Assembly (NCBI GenBank): GCA_019751475.1
Contig: JAIENH010000167.1
Location: forward strand, 1 to 14,667
Reading direction: 5' to 3'
Source: Cyclobacteriaceae bacterium
GTDB lineage: Bacteria; Bacteroidota; Bacteroidia; Cytophagales; Cyclobacteriaceae
DNA: 14,667 nucleotides
Shown piece by piece: positions 8,428-14,667 of the stretch. Position 1 is the first letter of the stretch; the number at the start of each line of letters is the position of its first letter. Under the pieces are notes generated by a model that was given only the letters and a program-made list of their open reading frames with translations, made no database searches and was not told the DNA's origin. Made by a program: the position numbers and the translations under genes.

Positions 8428-8868
8428 TCAAACAGCCGGTTTACTAAAAATTCGATTTACCGCGGCATAGATTGGCCAGGAACAAGACCAAACTACCACC
8501 AGCGCAACGCTTAGGTAAATGATGTAGCCAATGCTGCCATAATCAAAGCGCTCGGCACTGTTGTAAAGACTTAGGAACTGGAGCGCTACGATAAAAAACA
8601 GGTTAAAAAATACAATCAGTCCATAAAACCAAGCCTTGAAATAGCCATCTTGTTGGGAATAAAGGCGAGCAATGACAAACACCAGCGAATTAAATAAAGC
8701 AAGTACCACCACCATGATGTAGAATATGGCATTGCGCGACAGCGCAAGCCGGCTCTCATCTGAAAAAATTTGTACCTGCTCCGGCAAGGAAGCATATGTG
8801 TACATGAAAACAGCCAGCACGCCCAGCAATGAAAGCACCCACACCCCTTTAAAAATCTTAACTATCAT
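8428..8868 (-). CDS. Four-helix inner-membrane protein of unknown function
   Basis: A 146-residue protein that I do not recognise with certainty. It has four hydrophobic helices at about 7-26, 48-70, 78-101 and 112-136. The first helix is followed by SLPEQVQIFSDE (27-38), and the next helix is preceded by LSRNAIFY. That layout recalls the DUF1648/SdpI-type pattern (helix, LP-x-x-V, short polar loop, helix), but the usual HFN motif is not present, so this is only a hint. ATG at 8868 is the start. The gene is divergent from the desaturase-like gene (38 bp apart) and upstream of parE in the same direction, separated by about 219 bp. Confidence 0.75.
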   Translation of the reverse strand: MIVKIFKGVWVLSLLGVLAVFMYTYASLPEQVQIFSDESRLALSRNAIFYIMVVVLALFNSLVFVIARLYSQQDGYFKAWFYGLIVFFNLFFIVALQFLSLYNSAERFDYGSIGYIIYLSVALVVVWSCSWPIYAAVNRIFSKPAV

Positions 8869-8906
8869 CTCGCTATTTTTACGGTCGCAAATAACGAAAG
8901 AAAGCT

Positions 8907-10133
8907 TTGAACCTCAATCCCATCGTATTATCAATACCCATCTTTTTTATCTTGATTGGTATTGAGTTGGTTGTGGAGCGATTGTCACACCGGAAGTTGT
9001 ATCGTCTCCCCGATTCAATTGCAAACCTGAGTTGTGGCATCACATCACAGTTGTCAGGTTTGTTTATGCGGGTGCTTGCCATTGGTGTGTACGAAGTGAT
9101 TTATTCCCAGGGGGCCTTCTTTCATCTCGAAAAAAATTGGATATACTGGGTAGCCCTTATCTTACTGGTAGACCTCGCCTATTATTGGGCCCACCGTATG
9201 AGTCATGAGATCAATTTGTTTTGGGGAGGCCATGTAGTGCACCATCAAAGTGAAGAGTATAATCTTTCGGTGGCTTTGCGCCAAAGTTCCCTTCAGGTGG
9301 TTTGGACGTTTGCCTTCAATCTGCCCCTTGCGGTGATTGGGTTTGATACACTTGATTTTGCGTTGATCTCAGCACTCAATACGCTGTATCAATTCTGGAT
9401 TCATACCGAAGCGATCAACAAGATGGGCTGGCTTGAGTACGTGTTTAACACACCCTCGCATCACCGCGTACATCACGGGCGAAACCCCAAGTACATCGAT
9501 AAAAATCACGCAGGCTCGCTTATTATCTGGGATAAGATGTTTGGCACATTTCAGGCAGAAGAAGAGCGACCTGTCTATGGCATTACCAAACCGATCAACA
9601 GTTGGAATGCAGTTTGGGCCAATGTTAATCATTACGCTACCATGGCATCTGAATTGAAAATGATTCATTCCTGGCGAGATAAGATCCGGTATCTTTTCAA
9701 CAAACCCGGATGGCTGCCCGAAAATCTTGGCGGCTATCGACCTGCCCCCGCGATTGACAGTGCGCACTTCCACAAGTACGACACTCCGGCACCGGTTGCA
9801 TTAAACTATTACGTGTTGTTTCAATACATCATTTGCCTGGCAGGCACGGGTGCCTTTTTGTTCAGTCAAGCCAAATTCAGTCTGGGAGAAAAAGCACTGG
9901 TGTCGGTTTTAATCTCGATTGTAGCGGTGAATTGCGGAGTACTTTTTGAAAACAAACGATGGGTTTTTATTTCCGAATGGCTGCGAATAATTCTCTATCC
10001 CCTAGCGGCTATTGTCTTGTGTATCTATTTTCAGTTACCTCTTTACTACACTGTGTTAGCCGCTGTGTACATGGTTGTTTCCGTCAGTTGGTTTTACATC
10101 GTTTACAAAAAAATTCATGCGCCTACATCGTAA
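8907..10133 (+). CDS. Sterol desaturase/fatty acid hydroxylase family protein, alkylglycerol monooxygenase-like
   Basis: A 408-residue multi-helix membrane di-iron enzyme. The histidine clusters are HRMSH (96-100), HVVHH (109-113) and HHRVHH (185-190), with additional His166 in FWIHTE and His242. The stretches SEEYNLSVALRQS, NTPSHHRVHHGRNP and GSLIIWDKMFGTF closely follow the pattern of animal alkylglycerol monooxygenase (AGMO/TMEM195), which cleaves ether lipids with tetrahydrobiopterin. The C-terminal helices after residue 290 also fit that longer form rather than the short bacterial desaturases. The likely start is TTG at 8907: an in-frame stop lies at 8892-8894 with no ATG in between, and GAAAGAAAG precedes it. 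The downstream lipoprotein gene overlaps its end by 17 bp. Family is firm; the ether-lipid substrate is inferred. Confidence 0.88.
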   Translation: MNLNPIVLSIPIFFILIGIELVVERLSHRKLYRLPDSIANLSCGITSQLSGLFMRVLAIGVYEVIYSQGAFFHLEKNWIYWVALILLVDLAYYWAHRMSHEINLFWGGHVVHHQSEEYNLSVALRQSSLQVVWTFAFNLPLAVIGFDTLDFALISALNTLYQFWIHTEAINKMGWLEYVFNTPSHHRVHHGRNPKYIDKNHAGSLIIWDKMFGTFQAEEERPVYGITKPINSWNAVWANVNHYATMASELKMIHSWRDKIRYLFNKPGWLPENLGGYRPAPAIDSAHFHKYDTPAPVALNYYVLFQYIICLAGTGAFLFSQAKFSLGEKALVSVLISIVAVNCGVLFENKRWVFISEWLRIILYPLAAIVLCIYFQLPLYYTVLAAVYMVVSVSWFYIVYKKIHAPTS

Positions 10134-10494
10134 CGTTGCCGTTGTTATCCTACTGGTACTCGTAGCATGCGGCAAGAGCCTCCCCGATCTGCAGGGCATT
10201 GATTTGGATCGTTGGAAGGATGACAAGAATGGCTGCCAGGGTCATCGCATCGTGATGGAGCCCGCCCTCACCTCCGAACTAACCAAACTCAAAGGTCTTG
10301 CCGAGATGGACATCATTCATTTATTGGGACGGCCCGATCAAAACGAACTGTACAAACGCAATCAGAAATTCTATTTTTATTTTATTCACGCTGGTCCACC
10401 CTGCCCACAAGCTGATAGCACCCAAAAGCGACTATCGATACGTTTCAATGCGATGGGCTTTGCTAAAGAAGTGGCAATCGAAGACATCAACTAA
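10117..10494 (+). CDS. BamE-like lipoprotein
   Basis: A 125-residue predicted lipoprotein. The signal peptide MRLHRNVAVVILLVLVAC has a basic start, a hydrophobic core and a lipobox LVAC, with the lipid-bearing cysteine at 18. The mature part contains LKGLAEMDIIHLLGRPD (58-74) followed by KFYFYF, the pattern of SmpA/BamE-type domains (a glycine turn, a helix, LG-x-P, then paired strands). Two further cysteines (40 and 96) could form a disulfide. I chose ATG at 10117 because the signal peptide begins there; an upstream start at 10075 would put a non-signal extension in front. It overlaps the monooxygenase gene by 17 bp, so the two are probably co-translated. Its 3' end overlaps the converging gene by 8 bp. 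The domain hint is moderate. Confidence 0.8.
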   Translation: MRLHRNVAVVILLVLVACGKSLPDLQGIDLDRWKDDKNGCQGHRIVMEPALTSELTKLKGLAEMDIIHLLGRPDQNELYKRNQKFYFYFIHAGPPCPQADSTQKRLSIRFNAMGFAKEVAIEDIN

Positions 10495-11062
10495 ACAAGG
10501 CGTTCTTAGGCAGAGGCTGAACATTTTTCTTAGCCTCACCGATCTTTTTGCGCAATACGTCCACCAGCGCATCTTTCTTCTTGAAGTTGAATGGATAAAG
10601 AAGCGATGGCTTGAAATAAAATTTCTTTCCCATAAACTCGGGTTGGTAAAGATCCACCCTATACACCCCTCCCAGTGAGACAATATCTACATCCTTAATA
10701 TTCTCCAAAGGAATGAGAACATCATTTTTCGGAAGAATCAAATACAAGAATTTATCATCAAACTCCACTCGGTAAACATTCCGGTTTACACGTATCCAGA
10801 GGTAAATAAAGTAAAGCCATTGTCCATACATTAAAATCCCAAAAGGATTAAACCGATCACTCTTGATCCAGCTATAGAAAAAAGTGATTGCCAATGCACA
10901 AAGCAGAATCAATACACTGTTTTTGTAAAATCCAAGGTAGCGCGTTGACAGGCTCTTAATGCGATTTGGCTGAATAGCGCTCAAACGAAATTTTAAGTTT
11001 TTCCAAAATAACAATAGTTCAGCAAACAAGCCCCACAATATGCCCGCTGCCGAAGTAAACAA
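10487..11062 (-). CDS. Membrane protein with possible PH-like C-terminal domain
   Basis: A protein of up to 191 residues that I do not recognise by name. Two clear membrane helices lie at about 46-65 and 75-92, and a shorter hydrophobic stretch at 5-20. From residue 95 a soluble part alternates short strands (VYRVEFDDKFLYLI, NDVLIPLENIKDVDIV, GKKFYFKPS) and ends in a basic helix (KKDALVDVLRKKIGEAKKN). That is the general pattern of bacterial PH-like domains on a membrane anchor. The first possible start is TTG at 11062 (an in-frame TGA lies 12 codons upstream, with no ATG); a later TTG near residue 18 is also possible. It is divergent from the ArsC-fold gene. Confidence 0.7.
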   Translation of the reverse strand: MFTSAAGILWGLFAELLLFWKNLKFRLSAIQPNRIKSLSTRYLGFYKNSVLILLCALAITFFYSWIKSDRFNPFGILMYGQWLYFIYLWIRVNRNVYRVEFDDKFLYLILPKNDVLIPLENIKDVDIVSLGGVYRVDLYQPEFMGKKFYFKPSLLYPFNFKKKDALVDVLRKKIGEAKKNVQPLPKNALFS

Positions 11063-11067
11063 TCCGA

Positions 11068-11098
11068 TTGACTTCGAGCATTTTTTAAAGTAGTTTCA
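11068..11098 (+). promoter_or_regulatory. Possible Bacteroidota promoter for the ArsC-fold gene
   Basis: TTG at 11068-11070 and TAGTTTCA at 11091-11098 are separated by 20 bp. They resemble the Bacteroidota -33 (TTTG) and -7 (TAnnTTTG) elements, with one mismatch in the -7 core. The ATG follows 22 bp later. Confidence 0.3.
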
Positions 11099-11120
11099 TC
11101 CTGCCTAACCCAAAAAACCT

Positions 11121-11531
11121 ATGCAATTTCATCAAAATGAACTGTACCTGCTGTACAACCCGCAGACCAACGTGGGTAAGCAGACCAAGGCCCTGGCCAC
11201 TGACATTTGTAATAACATCAACGAAGTAGATGCCGTGCACACCCGGCTTTCGCCAATGTATTGGAAGGAAATCGTTACGATGTTAGGGCTTTCGCCCGAT
11301 GATCTTCTTGATCATTCGCATGTTGACTACAAAACAAAAATTGCTAATAACCAGTACACCATGAACGGCTGGCTTGATGTGCTTTCACAAAATGCCCATT
11401 TGGTAAAAGCTCCGATCGCCATTTATCATGGCAAGGCCGCTTTGTGTCAAACCCCTACCGATATTATGAAGTTGGGCGGGGCCGTGTCGCAGGGCGACAA
11501 GGTGCTACCACACCTGAAGAAATACCACTGA
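11121..11531 (+). CDS. ArsC/Spx-fold protein lacking the catalytic cysteine
   Basis: A 136-residue soluble protein with the thioredoxin-like ArsC/Spx layout. The first strand and loop read LLYNPQTNVGKQTKALA (10-26), which lines up with the HNPxCSxSRxTLxLL motif of arsenate reductase, but the catalytic cysteine is replaced by Thr16. The later LSPMYWKEIVTMLG resembles the P-P-S-x-x-E-L region. LVKAPIAIYHGKAALCQTPTDIMKL aligns with the conserved L-x-x-RPI-x-x-x-x-x-AxxGRP end, with Lys in place of the arginine before Pro. It is therefore unlikely to reduce arsenate; an adaptor or binding role is more likely. The two cysteines present (Cys30 and one near residue 109) are outside the usual active site. 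It precedes the dehydrogenase gene by 79 bp. Confidence 0.75.
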   Translation: MQFHQNELYLLYNPQTNVGKQTKALATDICNNINEVDAVHTRLSPMYWKEIVTMLGLSPDDLLDHSHVDYKTKIANNQYTMNGWLDVLSQNAHLVKAPIAIYHGKAALCQTPTDIMKLGGAVSQGDKVLPHLKKYH

Positions 11532-11583
11532 CACGTTCACCGTTTTATTTTACAGGCCCGCATACCTTGCATGGATGTAATTC

Positions 11584-11591
11584 TATATTTG
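11584..11591 (+). promoter_or_regulatory. Perfect Bacteroidota -7 element upstream of the dehydrogenase gene
   Basis: TATATTTG matches the TAnnTTTG consensus at all fixed positions and lies 19 bp before the ATG at 11611, giving a very short leader. No good TTTG is found about 20 bp upstream; the nearest TTG (11567-11569) is only 14 bp away. Confidence 0.4.
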
Positions 11592-11610
11592 CCATTCGAA
11601 AATTGCAAAC

Positions 11611-12501
11611 ATGAAGCACATTACTGTAATAGGTTCAGGCACCATGGGCAACGGCATAGCGCACGTATTCGCCCAGCATGGTTATAAGGTATCATTGGTT
11701 GATATTTCAGAAGAATCGCTTAAGAAGGGTATTGCCACCATTGAGAAAAACCTTGGACGACAAGTAGAAAAAGGTACCCTTACCGAAGAAGGTAAAAAGC
11801 AAGCCTTAGCTAATTTGACCACCACCACTTTTTTGAAGGAGGGTGTAAAAGATGCCGAGTTGGTAATTGAAGCTGCGACTGAAAATATTGACCTCAAATT
11901 AAAAATCTTCAAAGAGATTGATGAGAACACCAAACCAGGTACCATTCTCGCTTCCAACACATCTTCCATCTCCATTACCAAAATAGCTTCTGTTACCAAG
12001 AGTCCCGACAAGGTTATTGGCATGCACTTCATGAATCCCGTGCCAATCATGAAATTGGTTGAGGTGATTCGCGGCTACAGCACCAGCCAATCGGTGACAA
12101 CCACTATCATGGATTTGTCCGTGGCGCTGGGCAAGGTCCCGGTTGAAGCGAATGACTATCCAGGTTTTGTGGCCAATCGCATTCTCATGCCAATGATCAA
12201 CGAAGCAATCTATTCTCTCTATGAAGGTGTAGCAGGTGTGCATGAGATTGACACGGTCATGAAGTTGGGCATGGCTCATCCGATGGGACCGCTTCAGTTG
12301 GCTGACTTTATAGGTCTGGATATATGTCTCTCTATTTTGAATGTGCTTAACAATGGCTTTGGCAATCCTAAATATGCGCCTTGCCCGCTGCTGGTAAACA
12401 TGGTACAAGCAGGACACAAAGGCATCAAGTCAGGCACTGGGTTTTACAAGTACACACCCGGCAGCAAAGAATTGATAGTGGCTGATCGGTTTAGAAAATA
12501 A
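11611..12501 (+). CDS. hbd: 3-hydroxybutyryl-CoA dehydrogenase
   Basis: A 296-residue soluble, NAD(H)-dependent 3-hydroxyacyl-CoA dehydrogenase of the short, single-function type, converting 3-hydroxybutyryl-CoA to acetoacetyl-CoA or the reverse. The Rossmann loop is GSGTMGNGIAHVFAQHG (8-24), with an acidic residue ending strand 2 (VDIS, 30-33). The catalytic motif GMHFMNPVPIMKLVE (137-151) places the catalytic His at 139 and the partner Glu at 151. The substrate-binding NTSS (116-119) and DYPGFVANR (182-190) are intact. Length is normal for the family (about 280-300). The stop overlaps by one base with an ATG (TAATG) that begins the disrupted small membrane gene, implying an operon. Use in fatty acid breakdown, butyrate or polyhydroxybutyrate metabolism cannot be told apart here. 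Confidence 0.93.
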   Translation: MKHITVIGSGTMGNGIAHVFAQHGYKVSLVDISEESLKKGIATIEKNLGRQVEKGTLTEEGKKQALANLTTTTFLKEGVKDAELVIEAATENIDLKLKIFKEIDENTKPGTILASNTSSISITKIASVTKSPDKVIGMHFMNPVPIMKLVEVIRGYSTSQSVTTTIMDLSVALGKVPVEANDYPGFVANRILMPMINEAIYSLYEGVAGVHEIDTVMKLGMAHPMGPLQLADFIGLDICLSILNVLNNGFGNPKYAPCPLLVNMVQAGHKGIKSGTGFYKYTPGSKELIVADRFRK

Positions 12502-12548
12502 TGCACGAAAGAGACGAGAAGTTCATTCAATACTAGAGCCGTCTTAGG
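12501..12548 (+). other. Disrupted 5' segment of the small membrane gene, with in-frame TAG
   Basis: ATG at 12501 overlaps the dehydrogenase stop by one base (TAATG) and reads MHERDEKFIQY, then TAG (12534-12536), then SRLR in frame into the open part that starts at 12549. Related Bacteroidota small membrane proteins, as I recall them, begin with a charged segment ending FIxYW, so TAG probably stands where TGG (Trp) is expected. This could be a nonsense mutation, a read error or recoding. Confidence 0.6.
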
Positions 12549-12779
12549 GTGCGAGGGAAAAAGCGCTATTTATTTATGGCTCTTGTCTGGGTGGCTTTTC
12601 CATACATCATTCTCAAAGAGCTTACTGACTCTACGCTATTCAATCGCAGTGATTATGTTTTTAATTTTTACAAAGTAGTTATAAGCACGGTAGTGGCCGC
12701 CTGCATAACCCTGCTCTTCGCTCACTGGCAGTGGAAAGCTAGTGAGAAAAAATACAAAGAACTCACATCCGAAAAATAA
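12549..12779 (+). CDS. Small two-helix membrane protein, probably truncated at its N-terminus
   Basis: The open part encodes 76 residues from GTG at 12549, or 67 from ATG at 12576. Two membrane helices lie at about 8-24 and 41-60, and the end is charged (WQWKASEKKYKELTSEK). The helix, soluble loop, helix and H-W/R-Q-W-x-x-x-E-x-x-Y-x-E-L ending fit a widespread small membrane protein family of Bacteroidota of unknown function that is usually about 90-100 residues. The missing N-terminal residues are found in the same frame just upstream, behind an amber codon. If the GTG is used, the cell still makes most of the protein. Its stop codon lies inside the T-run of the opposing mscL terminator. 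Family identity is from memory, hence moderate. Confidence 0.6.
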   Translation: MRGKKRYLFMALVWVAFPYIILKELTDSTLFNRSDYVFNFYKVVISTVVAACITLLFAHWQWKASEKKYKELTSEK

Positions 12780-12800
12780 AAAAGAGGGCATCTGCCCTCT
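12772..12800 (-). terminator. Rho-independent terminator of mscL
   Basis: On the minus strand AGAGGGC and GCCCTCT form a 7-bp GC-rich stem with a 4-base loop (12783-12800), followed at once by T-rich sequence (TTTTTTATTTTT). It lies 25 bp beyond the mscL stop. In the plus direction the stem is followed by only a weak T-run, so it works mainly for mscL; its tail overlaps the stop of the opposing gene. Confidence 0.8.
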
Positions 12801-12824
12801 CTTCATAATAACTATAACTAAAAA

Positions 12825-13199
12825 TTATTTCTTGAGCAGATCGCGAATCTCTGTAAGCAATTGCACATCGGCTGGAGGCGGAGCCGGTGCAGCTGGTGCC
12901 GTCTCCTCTTTCTTCTTGGATGCATTCATACCTTTTACAATCAAAAAGAGTACGAAGGCAACAATGATAAAGTTGATAGTGGCACCGATGAACTTGCCGT
13001 ATTTCACAGCACCAAAGGCAGTGAGATCTTCCAGCTTACTCATTTGAGCAGCATCAAGAGCCGGCTTGAGCAGCAAGGGTGTGATCACATCATTAATCAG
13101 TGAGTTGACGATCGCGCCAAAAGCGCCCCCGATAATCACACCTATGGCCAGGTCGACCACATTGCCGCGCATGGCAAAAGCTTTGAATTCTTTTAACAT
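12825..13199 (-). CDS. mscL: Large-conductance mechanosensitive channel MscL
   Basis: A 124-residue channel subunit that forms a homopentamer in the inner membrane and opens under high tension to release solutes during osmotic downshock. The N-terminal amphipathic helix is MLKEFKAFAMRGNVVDLA. The pore helix is AIGVIIGGAFGAIVNSLINDVITP (18-41), with the small-residue pattern that lines the gate. The second helix is INFIIVAFVLFLIVKGMN (about 75-92). A linker of Ala/Pro precedes the C-terminal bundle helix PADVQLLTEIRDLLKK. The periplasmic loop is short (about 45-70). Length and all segments are normal. It is divergent from the PAS-domain sensor gene, with 97 bp between them, and is closed by a clear terminator, so it is probably a single-gene unit. 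Confidence 0.97.
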   Translation of the reverse strand: MLKEFKAFAMRGNVVDLAIGVIIGGAFGAIVNSLINDVITPLLLKPALDAAQMSKLEDLTAFGAVKYGKFIGATINFIIVAFVLFLIVKGMNASKKKEETAPAAPAPPPADVQLLTEIRDLLKK

Positions 13200-13237
13200 A
13201 GAGATGTTGGTTTAGGTTGGGTTTAGTTTACAATTGG

Positions 13238-13268
13238 CGAAAATATTACATCAAAAACGGTATTCCAA
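13238..13268 (-). promoter_or_regulatory. Possible mscL promoter
   Basis: On the minus strand TTG (13268-13266) and TATTTTCG (13245-13238) are 20 bp apart and match the Bacteroidota -33/-7 pattern with one mismatch in the -7 core. The same 20-bp spacing is seen in the candidate promoter of the ArsC-fold gene. The implied leader is about 30 nt. Confidence 0.3.
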
Positions 13269-13296
13269 TCTTCTTGGCTTAATTTGGAGTTAAACA

Positions 13297-14667
13297 ATGA
13301 AAGTAAGCGACCAACACCTGCGAAGTATGATCGAAAGCCAGCAAGGCTTGGTGGTGTTTTCGCTTGATCGCGATTATCGATATACCTTTTATTCTGCTTC
13401 ACATTTTCAAACGATTGAAAGTATATGGGGTGAAAAAATCAGTCTTGGCAAAAGCATGCTGGACGTGATCAAAAATCCAGCTGACCGCGCGAAAGCCAAA
13501 GCCAATTTTGACCGGGCACTGCAAGGCGAGTCATTTGTGTTGGAGGAAGAATACGGTGACCGGCAACTTGAACGAAACTTCTACGAAAACCGGTACAACC
13601 CCATCAAAGACAGCAAGGGAAACATAACAGGTCTCTCTGTATTTGTCATTGATATCACCCGCATAAAAAAAGTAGAGACAGCCCGTCAGGAAATAGAGTC
13701 TGCTTACAAAGTCCTATTTGATAACACCACAGACGCTATCTTCATCATGAAAGCCGATGGCGAGGATATTGGTAAAATTGTATCGGCCAATAGCGCTGCC
13801 GCCACGATGCATGGCTATTCGCTGGAAGAGTTTTTGCAACTGAATATAAAAGATCTCGACACTCCTGAAGAAGTCGTACGCTTTAAAGATCGTATTGATC
13901 GAATCTTAAATGGTGAAAAAATCTCCTTCGAGATCACGCACAAAAAGAAAGCCGGCAGTCTTTTTCAACTGGAGGTATCGGCAGGTCTTATGGAAGTAGG
14001 TGGTCAAAAATATATCATGGCTATTGACCGCGATATAACCGAGCGCAAAGAGAGAGAACGTGAACTCCAAGAAAGTGAGCAATTCATAAAAAAGATTACG
14101 GAGTCATCTCCCGATTTTATTTACGTAATGGACTTGACCCGTAACAAGATCATTTTCAGAAATCGTCATATTGGAGAATCGCTAGGTTATTCCGAAGAAG
14201 AAATACAAGCTATGCATGGTGATTTCTTTTCACTTGTCGGGCATCCGGAAGATGTCGCTAAAATGCACATGCTACTTTCCCGATGGGATGGTGTAGCCGA
14301 CAATGTTATCCTGGAGAATGAGTTTCGTTTAAAGCACAAAGACGGAGAGTGGCGATGGTTTCTCACGCGCGACACCGTGTTTAAGCGCGACAGCCAGGGC
14401 AAGGCGATTGAGGTGATTGGCACTGTGCGCGATCGCACCGACAAGAAAAAGTCGGAACTTGCGCTACGGCAATCGCTCTCCTTGCTCAATGCCACCCTGG
14501 AATCAACCGAAGACGGGATTCTCGTGGTGGACAAATCGAAAAAGATTACCGCCTTCAACAAAAAATTCTTAAGCCTCTGGCGCATACCTCCTGAAATGGC
14601 TGAATCAAAATATGATGATGCCCTGCTCGCCCACGTGATTGACCAATTGGCTGACCCTGAGAAATTT
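13297..14667 (+). CDS. Multi-PAS sensor protein, probably a histidine kinase (partial, runs off the window)
   Basis: Starts at ATG 13297 and stays open to the end of the window (457 residues seen). No signal peptide or membrane helix is visible, so it looks cytoplasmic. At least four PAS-like units occur in a row. Unit 1 ends at VFVIDITRIKK (115-125). Unit 2 runs from YKVLFDNTTDAIFIM (about 137-151) to AIDRDITERKERE. Unit 3 runs from KKITESSPDFIYVMD (265-279) to GTVRDRTDKKKSE. Unit 4 begins LLNATLESTEDGILVVD (396-412), followed by ITAFNKKFLSLWRIP. The D-[IR]-T-x-[RK]-K ends are the usual PAS-to-helix junctions. In this lineage such proteins usually end in a histidine kinase module, but the output domain lies outside the window; a GGDEF or other output is possible. 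Divergent from mscL. Confidence 0.85.
   Translation, partial: MKVSDQHLRSMIESQQGLVVFSLDRDYRYTFYSASHFQTIESIWGEKISLGKSMLDVIKNPADRAKAKANFDRALQGESFVLEEEYGDRQLERNFYENRYNPIKDSKGNITGLSVFVIDITRIKKVETARQEIESAYKVLFDNTTDAIFIMKADGEDIGKIVSANSAAATMHGYSLEEFLQLNIKDLDTPEEVVRFKDRIDRILNGEKISFEITHKKKAGSLFQLEVSAGLMEVGGQKYIMAIDRDITERKERERELQESEQFIKKITESSPDFIYVMDLTRNKIIFRNRHIGESLGYSEEEIQAMHGDFFSLVGHPEDVAKMHMLLSRWDGVADNVILENEFRLKHKDGEWRWFLTRDTVFKRDSQGKAIEVIGTVRDRTDKKKSELALRQSLSLLNATLESTEDGILVVDKSKKITAFNKKFLSLWRIPPEMAESKYDDALLAHVIDQLADPEKF

Noticed and set aside
14187..14585. Minus-strand open frame inside the PAS sensor gene
   Set aside because: The plus strand encodes convincing consecutive PAS domains through the whole stretch; the antisense product is Ser/Arg-rich with no domain.

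Overview
The window looks like chromosomal DNA of a Bacteroidota bacterium, probably of the Cytophagales type. The evidence is a Bacteroidota-style ParE/ParC pair, almost no Shine-Dalgarno sequences, several TTG/GTG starts, a perfect Bacteroidota -7 element (TATATTTG) upstream of the 3-hydroxyacyl-CoA dehydrogenase gene, and densely packed small membrane-protein genes. I see no tRNA, rRNA, CRISPR array, transposase or phage gene.

Layout. Positions 1-2420 hold the end of an unidentified gene, an FkbM-type methyltransferase (minus) and a divergent flippase of the MOP superfamily (plus), which looks like the edge of a surface-polysaccharide locus. Positions 2415-8208 are a minus-strand block that reads parE, satD, a small membrane gene, parC. 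The two topoisomerase IV subunits are thus separated by a two-gene SatD cassette. The cassette is joined by overlapping stop/start codons to itself and to parC, and it is preceded by three 19-bp palindromes spaced exactly 28 bp apart. Positions 8428-11062 hold a four-helix membrane protein (minus), an alkylglycerol-monooxygenase-like di-iron enzyme (plus), an overlapping BamE-like lipoprotein (plus) and a membrane protein with a possible PH-like domain (minus). Positions 11121-12779 hold an ArsC-fold protein without the catalytic cysteine, a 3-hydroxybutyryl-CoA dehydrogenase, and a small membrane protein whose first 12 codons are cut off by an in-frame TAG. Positions 12825-14667 hold mscL (minus, with a good terminator) and the divergent start of a multi-PAS sensor protein that runs off the window.

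The most interesting part is 5243-6299. SatD shows a pattern like a class III nucleotide cyclase core fused to a C-terminal helix-turn-helix. Its partner resembles only the membrane half of DUF3307 proteins, and the palindrome array is a natural candidate for its operator. Together they look like a small self-regulated sensory cassette placed inside the topoisomerase IV operon. The function is inference; the architecture is visible in the sequence. A second point of note is the amber codon at 12534-12536, which separates a conserved-looking N-terminus from the rest of a small membrane protein.

In three places convergent genes overlap at their stop codons by 6 to 15 bp, with no room for a terminator.
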